Source: Vulcanimicrobiota bacterium
GTDB taxonomy: Bacteria > Vulcanimicrobiota > Xenobia > Xenobiales > JADMJV01
Assembly (NCBI GenBank): GCA_019637395.1
Contig: JAHBVR010000001.1
Coordinates: 124,001-188,000, forward strand
DNA: 64,000 nt
Direction of reading: 5' to 3'
The notes under the pieces were generated by a model. That model had not been told where the DNA came from. It saw only the letters and a list, made by a program, of their open reading frames with translations, and made no database searches. Positions 53,225-61,353 of this stretch are shown piece by piece. A program made the translations under genes and the position numbers. Each line of letters begins with the position of its first letter. Within the stretch, counting starts at the first letter, position 1.

Positions 53225-53258
53225 AAAGGGGCTCGCCATCACGGCGGAGCCCCTTTTT
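53225..53258. terminator. Bidirectional Rho-independent terminator
   Basis: AAAGGGGCTC pairs with GAGCCCCTTT with an inner GCC/GGC pair and a T5 tract. It ends the plus-strand structured segment and, read on the other strand, the peroxiredoxin gene at 53273. Confidence 0.88.
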
Positions 53259-53272
53259 CATGAGTATCCCCT

Positions 53273-53740
53273 CTACAGACTTTTCAGGGCTTCACGGATC
53301 TCGTTCAGATTTGGCTTCACTTTGGCGTCTTCGGAAACGAAGCGGTAGCGAATCACGCCTTCCTTGTCGATGACGAAGGCGGAGCGCTTGGCCACGCCGT
53401 TCAGACCGAGAAAAGTCTCGTATTGGGCGCCATAAGCCTTGCTGACCTCTTTGTTGAAATCCGAGAGCAGCGGAAATTCCAGGTTATTCTTTTCGGCAAA
53501 GGCAGCCAGAGCGAAGCGGCTATCCACGCTGATGGCGAAAAGCTGCGCCTTGAGACTGTTGAGTTCGGACAGGTTATCGCGGAACTCGCACATCTCTTCG
53601 GTGCACACGCCGGAGAAGGCGAGAGGGAAGAAGATCAGCACCACCGGGCCGGCGGCCAACTTGTCGCTCAGCTTGACGGTTTCGCCTTTGGTGTTGGGCA
53701 GTTCGAAGTCCGGGGCTTTGACGTTTAATTCTGCAGGCAT
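53273..53740 (-). CDS. Peroxiredoxin (AhpC/TSA, AhpE-like)
   Basis: The 155-residue protein reduces hydroperoxides with a cysteine thiol. The peroxidatic site is PLAFSGVCTEEMCEFRD (Cys in the VCT motif, a second Cys five residues on), preceded by LNVKAPDFELPNTKG, and the fold continues with AISVDSRFALAAFAEKN and FPLLSDFNKEVSKAYG. The ATG at 53740 has AGGAG 6 nt upstream; an earlier in-frame start at 53836 would add residues with no similarity. It is monocistronic. Confidence 0.92.
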   Translation of the reverse strand: MPAELNVKAPDFELPNTKGETVKLSDKLAAGPVVLIFFPLAFSGVCTEEMCEFRDNLSELNSLKAQLFAISVDSRFALAAFAEKNNLEFPLLSDFNKEVSKAYGAQYETFLGLNGVAKRSAFVIDKEGVIRYRFVSEDAKVKPNLNEIREALKSL

Positions 53741-53841
53741 GAAAACTCCTAAAGTTGTGAGATGAGGCATGCCTACTCCTTTCGGATCAATATTCCTAGC
53801 GGGACAGGACTTGCTCGGGAAGGCAGGTAATTGCATAGCCC

Positions 53842-54588
53842 GTGTTTGGTTTTCTCGGCCCCGAAATCGTCAAGTTCGTGGACATGCGCGAGGCACTCCT
53901 TACCTTTGTCTGCGCCCGCGCCAAAAAAGCCGGCTCCGCCTGCAAAGTACGTCTGGTTTTGCCGGGCTGCAAAACCAAGAAAGTCGATCTCAACCTGAGG
54001 ATCGTCACTTCCCGGCCGAGTTCCGGCGCCAAAGGGCACATCTGCGTGGGCTTCGTGATCATGTCGGAAGAGTTCTTGGGAGAACTGGAAGATTTGCTGC
54101 GCAGCTACGCCGAGCGGCCTGACCTGGGGATGGCGGCGCGGCGCAGTCCCCGGTTACCCATCAGCTTGAAGACGATGGGACGGGAACTGCCGGGCTTCAG
54201 TTGTGTCACCGTGGACATTTCTCAGCACGGCGTGCGCCTCAACTGCCACGGCGCCATGAAGCAAGGACAGGTGGTCAATCTGATCCTCGAGTCGGACGTG
54301 GCCAGCGTGGACAATATGAGAGTGCGCGGCCGGGTAGTGTGGTGCCGCGAGAACAAAGAGGTCAAGGGCTACCTGGTGGGAGTGGAATTCGTGGAAATCA
54401 CCCCCGCCCAGGCCGATGCCCTGGAACGCTACAACAAATCCCTGGCCGGACGCCTGCGCGGCAATGTCATGCACCGCCAGATCGCCGATGGCGAAATCAC
54501 CGTGCGTCCCGACGGAGCCGAGGAAGAAGCCATCATCAAGCCTCCCTCCGTCGCCGGAGGCCCTCCCCCACCCCCACCGACGTCCTAA
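53842..54588 (+). CDS. PilZ-domain protein
   Basis: The 248-residue protein has a PilZ domain at residues about 100-200 with RRSPRLP (RxxxR-like c-di-GMP site), VDISQHGVRL (DxSxxG) and GRVVWCRENKEVKGYLVGVEF. An N-terminal domain of about 95 residues of unknown type precedes it and a Pro-rich tail (GGPPPPPPTS) follows. It may sense cyclic di-GMP. The first RxxxR is RRSPR, which fits a binding motif. Start GTG 53842 is not certain; ATG 53884 is an alternative. Confidence 0.78.
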   Translation: MFGFLGPEIVKFVDMREALLTFVCARAKKAGSACKVRLVLPGCKTKKVDLNLRIVTSRPSSGAKGHICVGFVIMSEEFLGELEDLLRSYAERPDLGMAARRSPRLPISLKTMGRELPGFSCVTVDISQHGVRLNCHGAMKQGQVVNLILESDVASVDNMRVRGRVVWCRENKEVKGYLVGVEFVEITPAQADALERYNKSLAGRLRGNVMHRQIADGEITVRPDGAEEEAIIKPPSVAGGPPPPPPTS

Positions 54589-54636
54589 ATCCTGGCGCCT
54601 GGAGGGATGCCATGGGTAGGAGAGAATCCAGCCCCC

Positions 54637-55797
54637 ATGGCTGAAGTCCGCCTCCATCAGGTCAACAAAATCTATCAGGGCCGCACACCCAGCCCCAAAG
54701 CCTGGTGGGAGTTTTGGAAGAGTTCCAGCACCCCCTCACAGGTTCACATCGTCAAAAATGCCGAACTGAAAATCAAAGACGGCGAATTTGTGGTGCTGGT
54801 AGGACCTTCGGGCTGCGGAAAATCCACCACTCTGCGCATGATCGCCGGCTTGGAAGAGGCCACTTCGGGTGAAATCGTCATCGGCGACCGCGTGGTCAAC
54901 AACGTCTCTCCCAAAGAGCGCGACATCGCCATGGTTTTTCAGAGCTACGCGCTCTATCCGCACATGACGGTCTTCGAAAACATGGCTTTCGGCCTGCGCC
55001 TGCGCAACTTACCCAATCACGAGATTGAAAAGGCCGTTAAACAGGCCTCCGAGTTGCTGGGACTGGACAAGTTGTTGCAGCGTAAACCCAAGGAGCTTTC
55101 GGGTGGGCAACGCCAGCGTGTGGCCATGGGCCGAGCCATCGTGCGCAAGCCTCAGGTTTACCTGATGGACGAGCCCCTTTCCAACCTGGACGCCAAGTTG
55201 CGCGTGCAGATGCGGGCGGAACTGCAGAAGATGCACCGGCGCCTGGGTGTCACCACCGTCTACGTCACCCACGACCAGGTGGAGGCCATGACGCTGGGCG
55301 ACCGCATCGTGATTATGAAGGACGGCATCATCCAACAGGCCGATTCTCCGCTGAACCTGTATGAGCGTCCGGCCAACCTCTACGTGGCCGGATTCATCGG
55401 AACTCCCTCCATGAACTTCATTCCCGTTACCCTGCAAGACGGCGAACTGGTCGCCTCCGGGTTTCGCCTGCAGTTACCCGAAGATCGCCGCGCCGAAGTG
55501 GGCAATCACAACGGCAAGGCGCTGGTCTTGGGACTGCGCCCCACCGACCTGAGCGACAGCCCGTCTGCTCTCAGCATGCAGGCCAGTGTGGAAGTCATCG
55601 AGCCGCTGGGCTCGGAAAACTACCTGTATTGCTCGGTGGGCAAGGACATGGTGGCCGCCCGGGTGGACGGCCGTTCCACGGTGCGGGCCGGCGATACGGT
55701 TACGCTCGGTTTTAAGGCAGAACAATTCCACCTGTTTGACGCGGAGAGCGAACTCGCCATCTCGCATTCCCGCGGTGGGAAGAGTGAGGGAGCATAG
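54637..55797 (+). CDS. Carbohydrate-type ABC transporter ATPase (MsmK/UgpC-like)
   Basis: The 386-residue ATPase has Walker A VGPSGCGKSTTLRMI, signature LSGGQRQRVAMGRAI, Walker B VYLMDEPLSNLDA and the switch His in VTHDQVEAMTLGDRI, then a TOBE regulatory domain. This is the CUT1/MsmK branch that powers sugar or glycerol-phosphate importers. An extra stretch of about 18 residues (GRTPSPKAWWEFWKSSSTPS) interrupts the first strand-loop. No permease or binding protein is adjacent, so it may serve several remote transporters. Start is ATG 54637; AGGAG lies 13 nt upstream. Confidence 0.9.
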   Translation: MAEVRLHQVNKIYQGRTPSPKAWWEFWKSSSTPSQVHIVKNAELKIKDGEFVVLVGPSGCGKSTTLRMIAGLEEATSGEIVIGDRVVNNVSPKERDIAMVFQSYALYPHMTVFENMAFGLRLRNLPNHEIEKAVKQASELLGLDKLLQRKPKELSGGQRQRVAMGRAIVRKPQVYLMDEPLSNLDAKLRVQMRAELQKMHRRLGVTTVYVTHDQVEAMTLGDRIVIMKDGIIQQADSPLNLYERPANLYVAGFIGTPSMNFIPVTLQDGELVASGFRLQLPEDRRAEVGNHNGKALVLGLRPTDLSDSPSALSMQASVEVIEPLGSENYLYCSVGKDMVAARVDGRSTVRAGDTVTLGFKAEQFHLFDAESELAISHSRGGKSEGA

Positions 55798-56903
55798 TGC
55801 CGGCAGAAGCCCAGCAGCAAATCTCTTTTGAGGAACCTCCGGACTTCTTTGAAGTCGGCTCGGAGGAGCCCGGTCTGCGCATTTACCTGCGCTACGACCT
55901 TTTTCGCGCCCTGGATGAATACGCGGTGCGTGACACCTCTCGCGAACTGGCCGCCCTGCTGGTCGGCCAGGTCCAGGAAGGTGGCCAGGGCGGCAACTGC
56001 ATCGTAGTCGAAGATGCCATCGAAATCGGAGTGGCCGATGAACGAGAAGGACGTTTTTCCCCCAGGGTCTGGCAACACGCTCGGCGCGTGGCTCGCACCC
56101 GCTACGCCAACAAAGTCATCGTGGGCTGGTATCACACCCATCCCGGCACCGGCCTGGACCTCTCCCAAGAAGAACGAGAAGTGCACAAGTCGTTTTTCCC
56201 CGAGGCCTGGCAGGTCATGTACGTGGTCGATCCGGTCAGCCGCGACCGCAACTTTTACCGCAGCCAGGACAATCGGCTCAGCGGGGTGCGCGGTTTTCGT
56301 ATTTTCGGTAAAGAAGCGGCCGCCCTCAAGGAACGCGAAAGCGCTCCCCCGCCTTCCCAGCCGGCGGCTCCGGCCCGAGCCGAAGAACCTCTGCGCGAAC
56401 GTTATCTGGAACGGTCTCTGGAAAAGATCATGCGCGGCCAGCGCCGGCCACCGGTGCGCCCGGTGGACCTGCTGATCATCGGGCTGCTGGTGGCCAATCT
56501 GCTGGCCACCCTGCTGCGCTCGGCACCGGTGGCCAAGGTGGATTTGAGTCCGGTTACCGGCCCGTTGGTGAAAGTGGCGCAGCAAGTGAGCACGATCAGC
56601 AAACGCCTGGAGAAACTGGAGAAGCATCTGGTTGACCTGCAGGTACTGGATGAGCAGATCAACCAGCCCACCCCCGGCGGCAGCGCCACTCCCGAGGCGG
56701 GGCAGGCTCCCGCCGAAGGCTCGAAAGAAATTCGCGAACACCTGGTCAAAGAGGGGGATACCCTGTCCCTGATCGCGGAAAAATACTACGGCCCATCCGG
56801 TTCCTCGTTGGTGGGGGCTCTGGCCAAATATAACAAACTGCGCGGGAACGAAATTTTCCCGGGCGATACTTTGAAAATTCCCGCGAAAGACCGATTGCCG
56901 TGA
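55797..56903 (+). CDS. JAB/MPN metalloprotease-like protein with TM helix and LysM
   Basis: The 368-residue protein has an N-terminal JAB (JAMM) domain: Glu50 in SRELAALLVG, then GWYHTHPGTGLDLSQEE with His113 and His115. The usual metal-ligand Asp (SxxD) is Glu here (SQEE). A Pro/Ala-rich linker leads to a membrane helix (LLIIGLLVANLLATLL, about residues 222-241), a coiled-coil stretch and a C-terminal LysM domain (VKEGDTLSLIAEKYYGPSG). JAB proteins cut isopeptide or peptide bonds after ubiquitin-like modifiers. The topology would place JAB in the cytoplasm and LysM on peptidoglycan. Start is GTG 55797, overlapping the ABC stop by 1 nt. Confidence 0.8.
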   Translation: MPAEAQQQISFEEPPDFFEVGSEEPGLRIYLRYDLFRALDEYAVRDTSRELAALLVGQVQEGGQGGNCIVVEDAIEIGVADEREGRFSPRVWQHARRVARTRYANKVIVGWYHTHPGTGLDLSQEEREVHKSFFPEAWQVMYVVDPVSRDRNFYRSQDNRLSGVRGFRIFGKEAAALKERESAPPPSQPAAPARAEEPLRERYLERSLEKIMRGQRRPPVRPVDLLIIGLLVANLLATLLRSAPVAKVDLSPVTGPLVKVAQQVSTISKRLEKLEKHLVDLQVLDEQINQPTPGGSATPEAGQAPAEGSKEIREHLVKEGDTLSLIAEKYYGPSGSSLVGALAKYNKLRGNEIFPGDTLKIPAKDRLP

Positions 56904-57799
56904 AATTTTTTGTACTGGCCCTGCTGACCGCGACCTGTGCCTGGGCCGAACCCGCAGGCTCGTCCCAGGCTCAGGCGCCCAAGAGCTTCATCAAGGTTGA
57001 AGTGGCCGACGTGCGCAGTTCGCCCCAAGATAGTGCCGAGCAGGTGACCCAGGGCCTGTTGGGCGATGAAGTGCAGTTATTAGAACAACGCGGCGACTGG
57101 TTCAAGGTCTACGTCAAGCCGCAATACCGCACCGCTCAGGGGTACCCGGGCTGGTTGCGCAAAGAGAGCGTGGTCAAAGAAACCCCTCAGGCCAGTCCGG
57201 CCCAGGTGGTGGTCAGCGTCCCCGAAGTCTCCCTGCGCGCCAGGCCCGACCCCCAATCCAAGGTGTTGCAAAAGGCCGGACTCGGCTCCGCGCTGGCTTT
57301 AGCGGGTCCTTATCAAAAAGAAGGTTGGCTCTCGTTCTGGGTGCCCGGTTTGAAAGATCAGGTTTATGCGCCGGCCAAACACTTTGAACCGGCTCCCGAG
57401 GCTCCGGTCACGGACGGCCGGGAAATCGTGGAAACGGCCGCTCAGCTCAAAGGCACGCCCTACCTCTGGGGCGGAATGACCTACAAAGGCATCGACTGTT
57501 CCGGCTTTACCTACACCGCTTATCGCGTCCATGGCATCACTCTGCCGCGCGACGCCGACCAGCAATTCGAAGTCGGCATTCCCGTCAAGCTGAGCGAACT
57601 GCAGCCCGGCGACCTGCTCTTTTTTGGCGATAGTGCTAAAGAAATCACCCACGTGGGGATGTATATGTGGGACGGGAAGTTTATTCATGCCTCCGGCTCT
57701 CTGGGCGGAGTTCACATTACGAAGGTGGATCATCCGAAGTATTCGGCCATCTTCCAAGGGGCTCGGCGCATGCTGGGGGCGGAAAAAACCCTGCCCTGA
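56900..57799 (+). CDS. Secreted NlpC/P60 endopeptidase with SH3 domains
   Basis: A peptidoglycan gamma-D-glutamyl hydrolase. The 299-residue protein has a signal peptide (MKFFVLALLTATCAWA), two SH3b domains (EVADVRSSPQDSAEQ and EVSLRARPDPQSKVLQ regions) and a C-terminal NlpC/P60 domain with GTPYLWGGMTYKGIDCSGF (Cys), LQPGDLLFFGD and ITHVGMYMWDGKFIHA (His residues). Start is GTG 56900 in a GTGA overlap with the JAB-LysM gene, so the two are coupled and likely act together at the wall. Confidence 0.92.
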   Translation: MKFFVLALLTATCAWAEPAGSSQAQAPKSFIKVEVADVRSSPQDSAEQVTQGLLGDEVQLLEQRGDWFKVYVKPQYRTAQGYPGWLRKESVVKETPQASPAQVVVSVPEVSLRARPDPQSKVLQKAGLGSALALAGPYQKEGWLSFWVPGLKDQVYAPAKHFEPAPEAPVTDGREIVETAAQLKGTPYLWGGMTYKGIDCSGFTYTAYRVHGITLPRDADQQFEVGIPVKLSELQPGDLLFFGDSAKEITHVGMYMWDGKFIHASGSLGGVHITKVDHPKYSAIFQGARRMLGAEKTLP

Positions 57800-57863
57800 A
57801 GGCATACCCCGAACGGCCGTTGAACCCCCAGGGCCGACTTGCCCACTACGACTGGAGTGCTCG

Positions 57864-58328
57864 ATGAAGCCCACCGTTCCACCGGTTTTTGCAGAAAAGG
57901 ACCTGAACTACTACCTGCGGATGATCCGCGGCGATTTTGGCGAGACCGAAGAAGAAGGTCAGATGGCCAAATCGGTATCGGCCGCCAAGCAGAAGAACAT
58001 CGTTCTGGTGCTCAACAGCCAGGGACTGGGCCAGGGGAAACCCGAGCTTTCTCAACGTCTGATGAAGTTTTTCATTCAGGCGCTGGTGCACAATCGGGTC
58101 AAGCCCCGCGCTCTTATCTTGTTGAACGAGGCGGTTCATCTGGCCGCCGAAGGTTCTCCCTTGATCAATGATCTGGATGTCCTGGTGCAGCAAGGTGTGC
58201 GCGTTATGGTCGACGTGATCTCGGCCGACGAGTATAAAGTCGAACAAAATCTCAAAGTAGGCTGCATCGCGGATATGGACAACATCTGTGATTTTCTGCT
58301 GACGGCCTGGAAGGTAATCTCTCTGTGA
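57864..58328 (+). CDS. DsrE/YedF-like protein without TusA domain
   Basis: The 154-residue protein matches the C-terminal DsrE-like half of YedF (a selenium-metabolism-linked sulfurtransferase-like protein): VLVLNSQGLGQGKPELSQRL, ALILLNEAVHLAAEGSPLI, VKVGCIADMDNI-like end and TAWKVISL. YedF normally has an N-terminal TusA domain; this protein instead opens with a short polar segment (FAEKDLNYYLRMIRGDFGE). The CxxC-like cysteine site of YedF (GVEVLSCGTC) is VMVDVISADEY here. GGAG lies 7 nt before ATG 57864. It overlaps the glycosyltransferase by 4 nt. Confidence 0.75.
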   Translation: MKPTVPPVFAEKDLNYYLRMIRGDFGETEEEGQMAKSVSAAKQKNIVLVLNSQGLGQGKPELSQRLMKFFIQALVHNRVKPRALILLNEAVHLAAEGSPLINDLDVLVQQGVRVMVDVISADEYKVEQNLKVGCIADMDNICDFLLTAWKVISL

Positions 58329-59086
58329 CCCCTAGTGTGGATATTTCGATCTGCGTTCCCACCTACAAAGAAGCGCAGTCTCTAGAAGACCTCTGCGTGG
58401 CCATTGCCAAGGTATTTCGCCAAACTTCGATGACCTATGAACTGGTCATCGTGGATGACAACAGTCCCGACGGCACGGCCGACCGGGCTCGCGAGTTGTC
58501 CAAGGACTACCCGATCCAGGTGCTGCAGCGTCCCGGCAAGCTCGGCCTCTCCTCGGCCGTCATCGACGGCTGGAAAATCGCCAAAGGCGAAATCCTGGCT
58601 GTGACCGACGCCGACCTGTCCCATGACCCCTCGGTCTTGCCCAGCATGGTGGCCAGCATTCAGCAGGGCGGTTGCGAGGTGGCCGTGGGCAGCCGTTACA
58701 TCCCCGGCGGCGGTTTTGGGAACTGGCCGCTCAAACGCCAGATTATCTCTCGCGTGGCCGTGATGATGGGTTCTTTTATCTGCCCGGTGCGCGACGTAAC
58801 CTCAGGTTTCGTCGCCTTGCGCCGTTCCGTCATCGACGGAGTCAAACTCAACCCCATCGGCTTCAAGATCGGCCTGGAGTTGCTGGTCAGAGGGCGCTAT
58901 AAGACCTTCTGCGAAATTCCCTTCGTCTTTCAAGATCGGGAAAAAGGCCAGAGTAAGCTCGGTTTCAAAGAAATTCGCAACTACCTGGTCCAGTTGGGCC
59001 AGTTGGTGCTCTACACTCTCCGCACCCGGCCGCGCCGCCAGCGCGTCGCTCCCACCATCGTGGCCGTGGAGGGCGTTCGCCAGTGA
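58325..59086 (+). CDS. Family 2 glycosyltransferase (DPM1-like)
   Basis: The 253-residue enzyme matches polyprenol-phosphate mannosyl/glucosyl transferases: ISICVPTYKEAQSLEDL, ELVIVDDNSPDGTADRA, RPGKLGLSSAVIDGWKIA, VTDADLSHDP (DxD-type metal site) and AVGSRYIPGGGFGNWPL. It transfers a sugar from a nucleotide donor to a lipid carrier at the membrane. There is no clear C-terminal membrane region, as in the soluble DPM1 type. Start is GTG 58325. Confidence 0.9.
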   Translation: MTPSVDISICVPTYKEAQSLEDLCVAIAKVFRQTSMTYELVIVDDNSPDGTADRARELSKDYPIQVLQRPGKLGLSSAVIDGWKIAKGEILAVTDADLSHDPSVLPSMVASIQQGGCEVAVGSRYIPGGGFGNWPLKRQIISRVAVMMGSFICPVRDVTSGFVALRRSVIDGVKLNPIGFKIGLELLVRGRYKTFCEIPFVFQDREKGQSKLGFKEIRNYLVQLGQLVLYTLRTRPRRQRVAPTIVAVEGVRQ

Positions 59087-60066
59087 AATTCATTTGGGTT
59101 AGCCTGGTGATTTGCTTGATTCCGGCGCTAACCTGGGCGGATGAGGAGTCCGATCGCATCCAGGCCATCAAAATTGGCCGGCGCTCGGTGGTTTCGCTGC
59201 GGGTCTACCGCAACAATTCGTCCAAACCCGGCGTCGGCTCCGGCATCATCCTGCGCACCGACGGCTTTATCCTCACCAATTCCCACGTGGTCGAGGGCGC
59301 CAAGGTGGTGCGCGTCGGGCTTCCCGGCGGCAAGCAGTACAACGGGCGCATCTGGAAAGAAGCTCCCGACAAAGATCTGGCCCTGGTCAAGATCGAAGCC
59401 ACCGGTCTGCCGGTGGCCCGCATCGGCAACTCCGACCGCATTGAACTCGGTCAGTCGGTGGTGGCTATCGGCGACCCGCTGGGTTTCTCCGGCACCGTGA
59501 CCCGAGGAATCGTGGGCGGCTTGAGCCGAGATATCAAAATCGGCCGGGTCCAGTATCCCTCCATGATTCAGACGGACGCGGCCATCAATCCCGGCTCCTC
59601 GGGCGGTGCCCTGATCAACCTCTCGGGCGAGGTCATCGGAGTCAACACCTTGATTTATAATGGCCCCAACGGAACCCGGCCCTCCCAGGGACTGGGGTTC
59701 GCCATCCCCATCACCCACGCCATCTCGGTGGCCAAAGCGCTGGTGGCGCAACGCCCGGTGAGCAGCGGCAAACCCTGGCTGGGCGTGGTGGGCGACAATC
59801 TCAGTCCCGAACTTTCCGTGGCTCACAACATCCCGGCCCGGCGCGGCGTCATGGTGCGCTCGCTGGTGCCCGGCAGCCCGGCCGATCAGGCCGGCATGCG
59901 GGTGGGCGACACCATCGTCCAGTGCGATAAGAAAACCGTCCTCAGTTTGACCGATTTCCTCAGCCAGATCGCCGTCCACAAACCCGGCGACACGGTGGAG
60001 CTGGGTATCTGGCGCCAGGGCAAGAAGACCAGTGTCAAAGTGACGCTGGACGTGGCGGGACAATAG
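59083..60066 (+). CDS. HtrA/DegP-type serine protease with PDZ
   Basis: A periplasmic protease of 327 residues with a signal peptide (MKFIWVSLVICLIPALTWA), a trypsin-like domain with His in LTNSHVVEGAK, Asp in DKDLALVKI and Ser in NPGSSGGALINL, and one C-terminal PDZ domain (RGVMVRSLVPGSPADQAGMR). This is the DegS/DegQ-like one-PDZ form that degrades or senses misfolded envelope proteins. Start is GTG 59083, overlapping the previous stop by 4 nt. Confidence 0.93.
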   Translation: MKFIWVSLVICLIPALTWADEESDRIQAIKIGRRSVVSLRVYRNNSSKPGVGSGIILRTDGFILTNSHVVEGAKVVRVGLPGGKQYNGRIWKEAPDKDLALVKIEATGLPVARIGNSDRIELGQSVVAIGDPLGFSGTVTRGIVGGLSRDIKIGRVQYPSMIQTDAAINPGSSGGALINLSGEVIGVNTLIYNGPNGTRPSQGLGFAIPITHAISVAKALVAQRPVSSGKPWLGVVGDNLSPELSVAHNIPARRGVMVRSLVPGSPADQAGMRVGDTIVQCDKKTVLSLTDFLSQIAVHKPGDTVELGIWRQGKKTSVKVTLDVAGQ

Positions 60067-60923
60067 TGGCGATGGCCAACGGCGTTCACGCCGTCCACTC
60101 GGGCCCGGTGCCGGCCGGAGCCGTCCTGCACGCAGTGGTCCTGCTGCCTGACGCGGAACACCGCATGGCCCAATATCTGGCCGCTCTTCCCAGCCGCACC
60201 CCCGGCCTGACACCAGGTCCCTGGACCGCCATCGAAAGGCCCCGCCCCTGCACCTGGTGCGACCTGGAAGGTGAGGGCTGGAGCTTCCGCCTGGTCTTTG
60301 ATCCTCAGGGAGTGGCTCCGGGAGAGGCGCTCAACGCCGTCTCGGCCGGCCATCCCAGCGATGAATGCAAAATGGATCTGGAGGAACATCAGGCCGCCTG
60401 CCTGATTTTCCTGACCAAATTTCCCGCCGACACGCCGCCCTGGGGGCGCTTTGTGGCCCTTTGCCAGGTGGCCTGGGGCTGGGTGGACGCGGGCGCCTCG
60501 CTGTTAGCTCTACCCGAGGCCCGCTTGCTGATCCCGCGCCGGCTGCTGATGAGCACCGAGCCGGAGCAACTTTCGCCCGACCTGAGCTACCTTTTCCTCA
60601 CCAACGGCGTGGCTGAAATCGAAGAAAAAGGCGAAGAACGCAAGCTCTGGCTGCGCACCTGGGGTATGGGCCAGTTCGGCCTGCCCGATCTGGCCGCCAG
60701 CCTGCCCAGCCGCAAAGGCGAAGAGGAGCGCTTGGAAAAGGACCTGGAAAGCCTGCGCCTGCTCTTCGAAAGGCTGCCGCCGGCCATGATTCGCGAGGGT
60801 GGCGTGCTGCCGGTGGGCGGCACGGTTCAGGTCGGCGAGCGCACCTGGACGGCCGTCGGCGAACCCGGTTCGGTGGACTATGCCTTCTTGCGCAGCCGTT
60901 GCGGCGTGCAATTGTTTGTCTGA
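60066..60923 (+). CDS. DUF4261-like protein
   Basis: The 285-residue protein has no signal peptide. The region WGWVDAGASLLALPEARL and LWLRTWGMGQFGLPDLAA resembles DUF4261 proteins, whose role is unknown. A Cys pair (CTWCDLEG) lies near residue 60. Start is GTG 60066, overlapping the HtrA stop by 1 nt (TAGTG). The assignment is tentative; the position inside a dense operon supports the coding status. Confidence 0.6.
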   Translation: MAMANGVHAVHSGPVPAGAVLHAVVLLPDAEHRMAQYLAALPSRTPGLTPGPWTAIERPRPCTWCDLEGEGWSFRLVFDPQGVAPGEALNAVSAGHPSDECKMDLEEHQAACLIFLTKFPADTPPWGRFVALCQVAWGWVDAGASLLALPEARLLIPRRLLMSTEPEQLSPDLSYLFLTNGVAEIEEKGEERKLWLRTWGMGQFGLPDLAASLPSRKGEEERLEKDLESLRLLFERLPPAMIREGGVLPVGGTVQVGERTWTAVGEPGSVDYAFLRSRCGVQLFV

Positions 60924-61353
60924 ACTGCGGCGCCGGCTCGAGAACGAGCTGGGTTTCCTTCTGCGTGAGAGCACCCGTCCCGAGCTGGCCGATTTCGTAG
61001 GTCCCGGTCTTGTGAATGTGCGAGTGAGCGACGAAGAACTGTTAGCTCTGGGCAGGCCGGGTCGGGAAGGCCGCGCCGGTCTGGCGGCACGCTTGTCGCT
61101 GGCCCTGGAAGCTCGCACGCTGGCCGTGGACGACTTCCGCCCGCTCTGGCTGGGCCTGGAGAGTAGCCTGCACCACGGAGCTCGCTCGCGAATCGGGCGG
61201 CTGGCTGTGCTAAGAACCTGGCAGGGCCTGGACCGCATCTGGGAAAGAGAAGCTCTGGCCGGACGGGAACAGCACCGGCGCGGTTATCCGCGCCTGGCTC
61301 AATGGGCCCTGTTGGCCGGAGGATTGGAACAAGCGTGCAAGAGCTCAGCCTAG
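60916..61353 (+). CDS. Uncharacterised helical protein
   Basis: The 145-residue frame from TTG 60916 encodes a Leu/Arg/Glu-rich protein (SELRRRLENELGFLLREST, then RLAVLRTWQGLDRIWERE), mostly helical, with no membrane helix. No family is recognised. The start is uncertain because no ribosome site is visible; TTG 60916 overlaps the previous stop, as elsewhere in this run. It overlaps the hexokinase start by 19 nt. Confidence 0.55.
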   Translation: MSELRRRLENELGFLLRESTRPELADFVGPGLVNVRVSDEELLALGRPGREGRAGLAARLSLALEARTLAVDDFRPLWLGLESSLHHGARSRIGRLAVLRTWQGLDRIWEREALAGREQHRRGYPRLAQWALLAGGLEQACKSSA

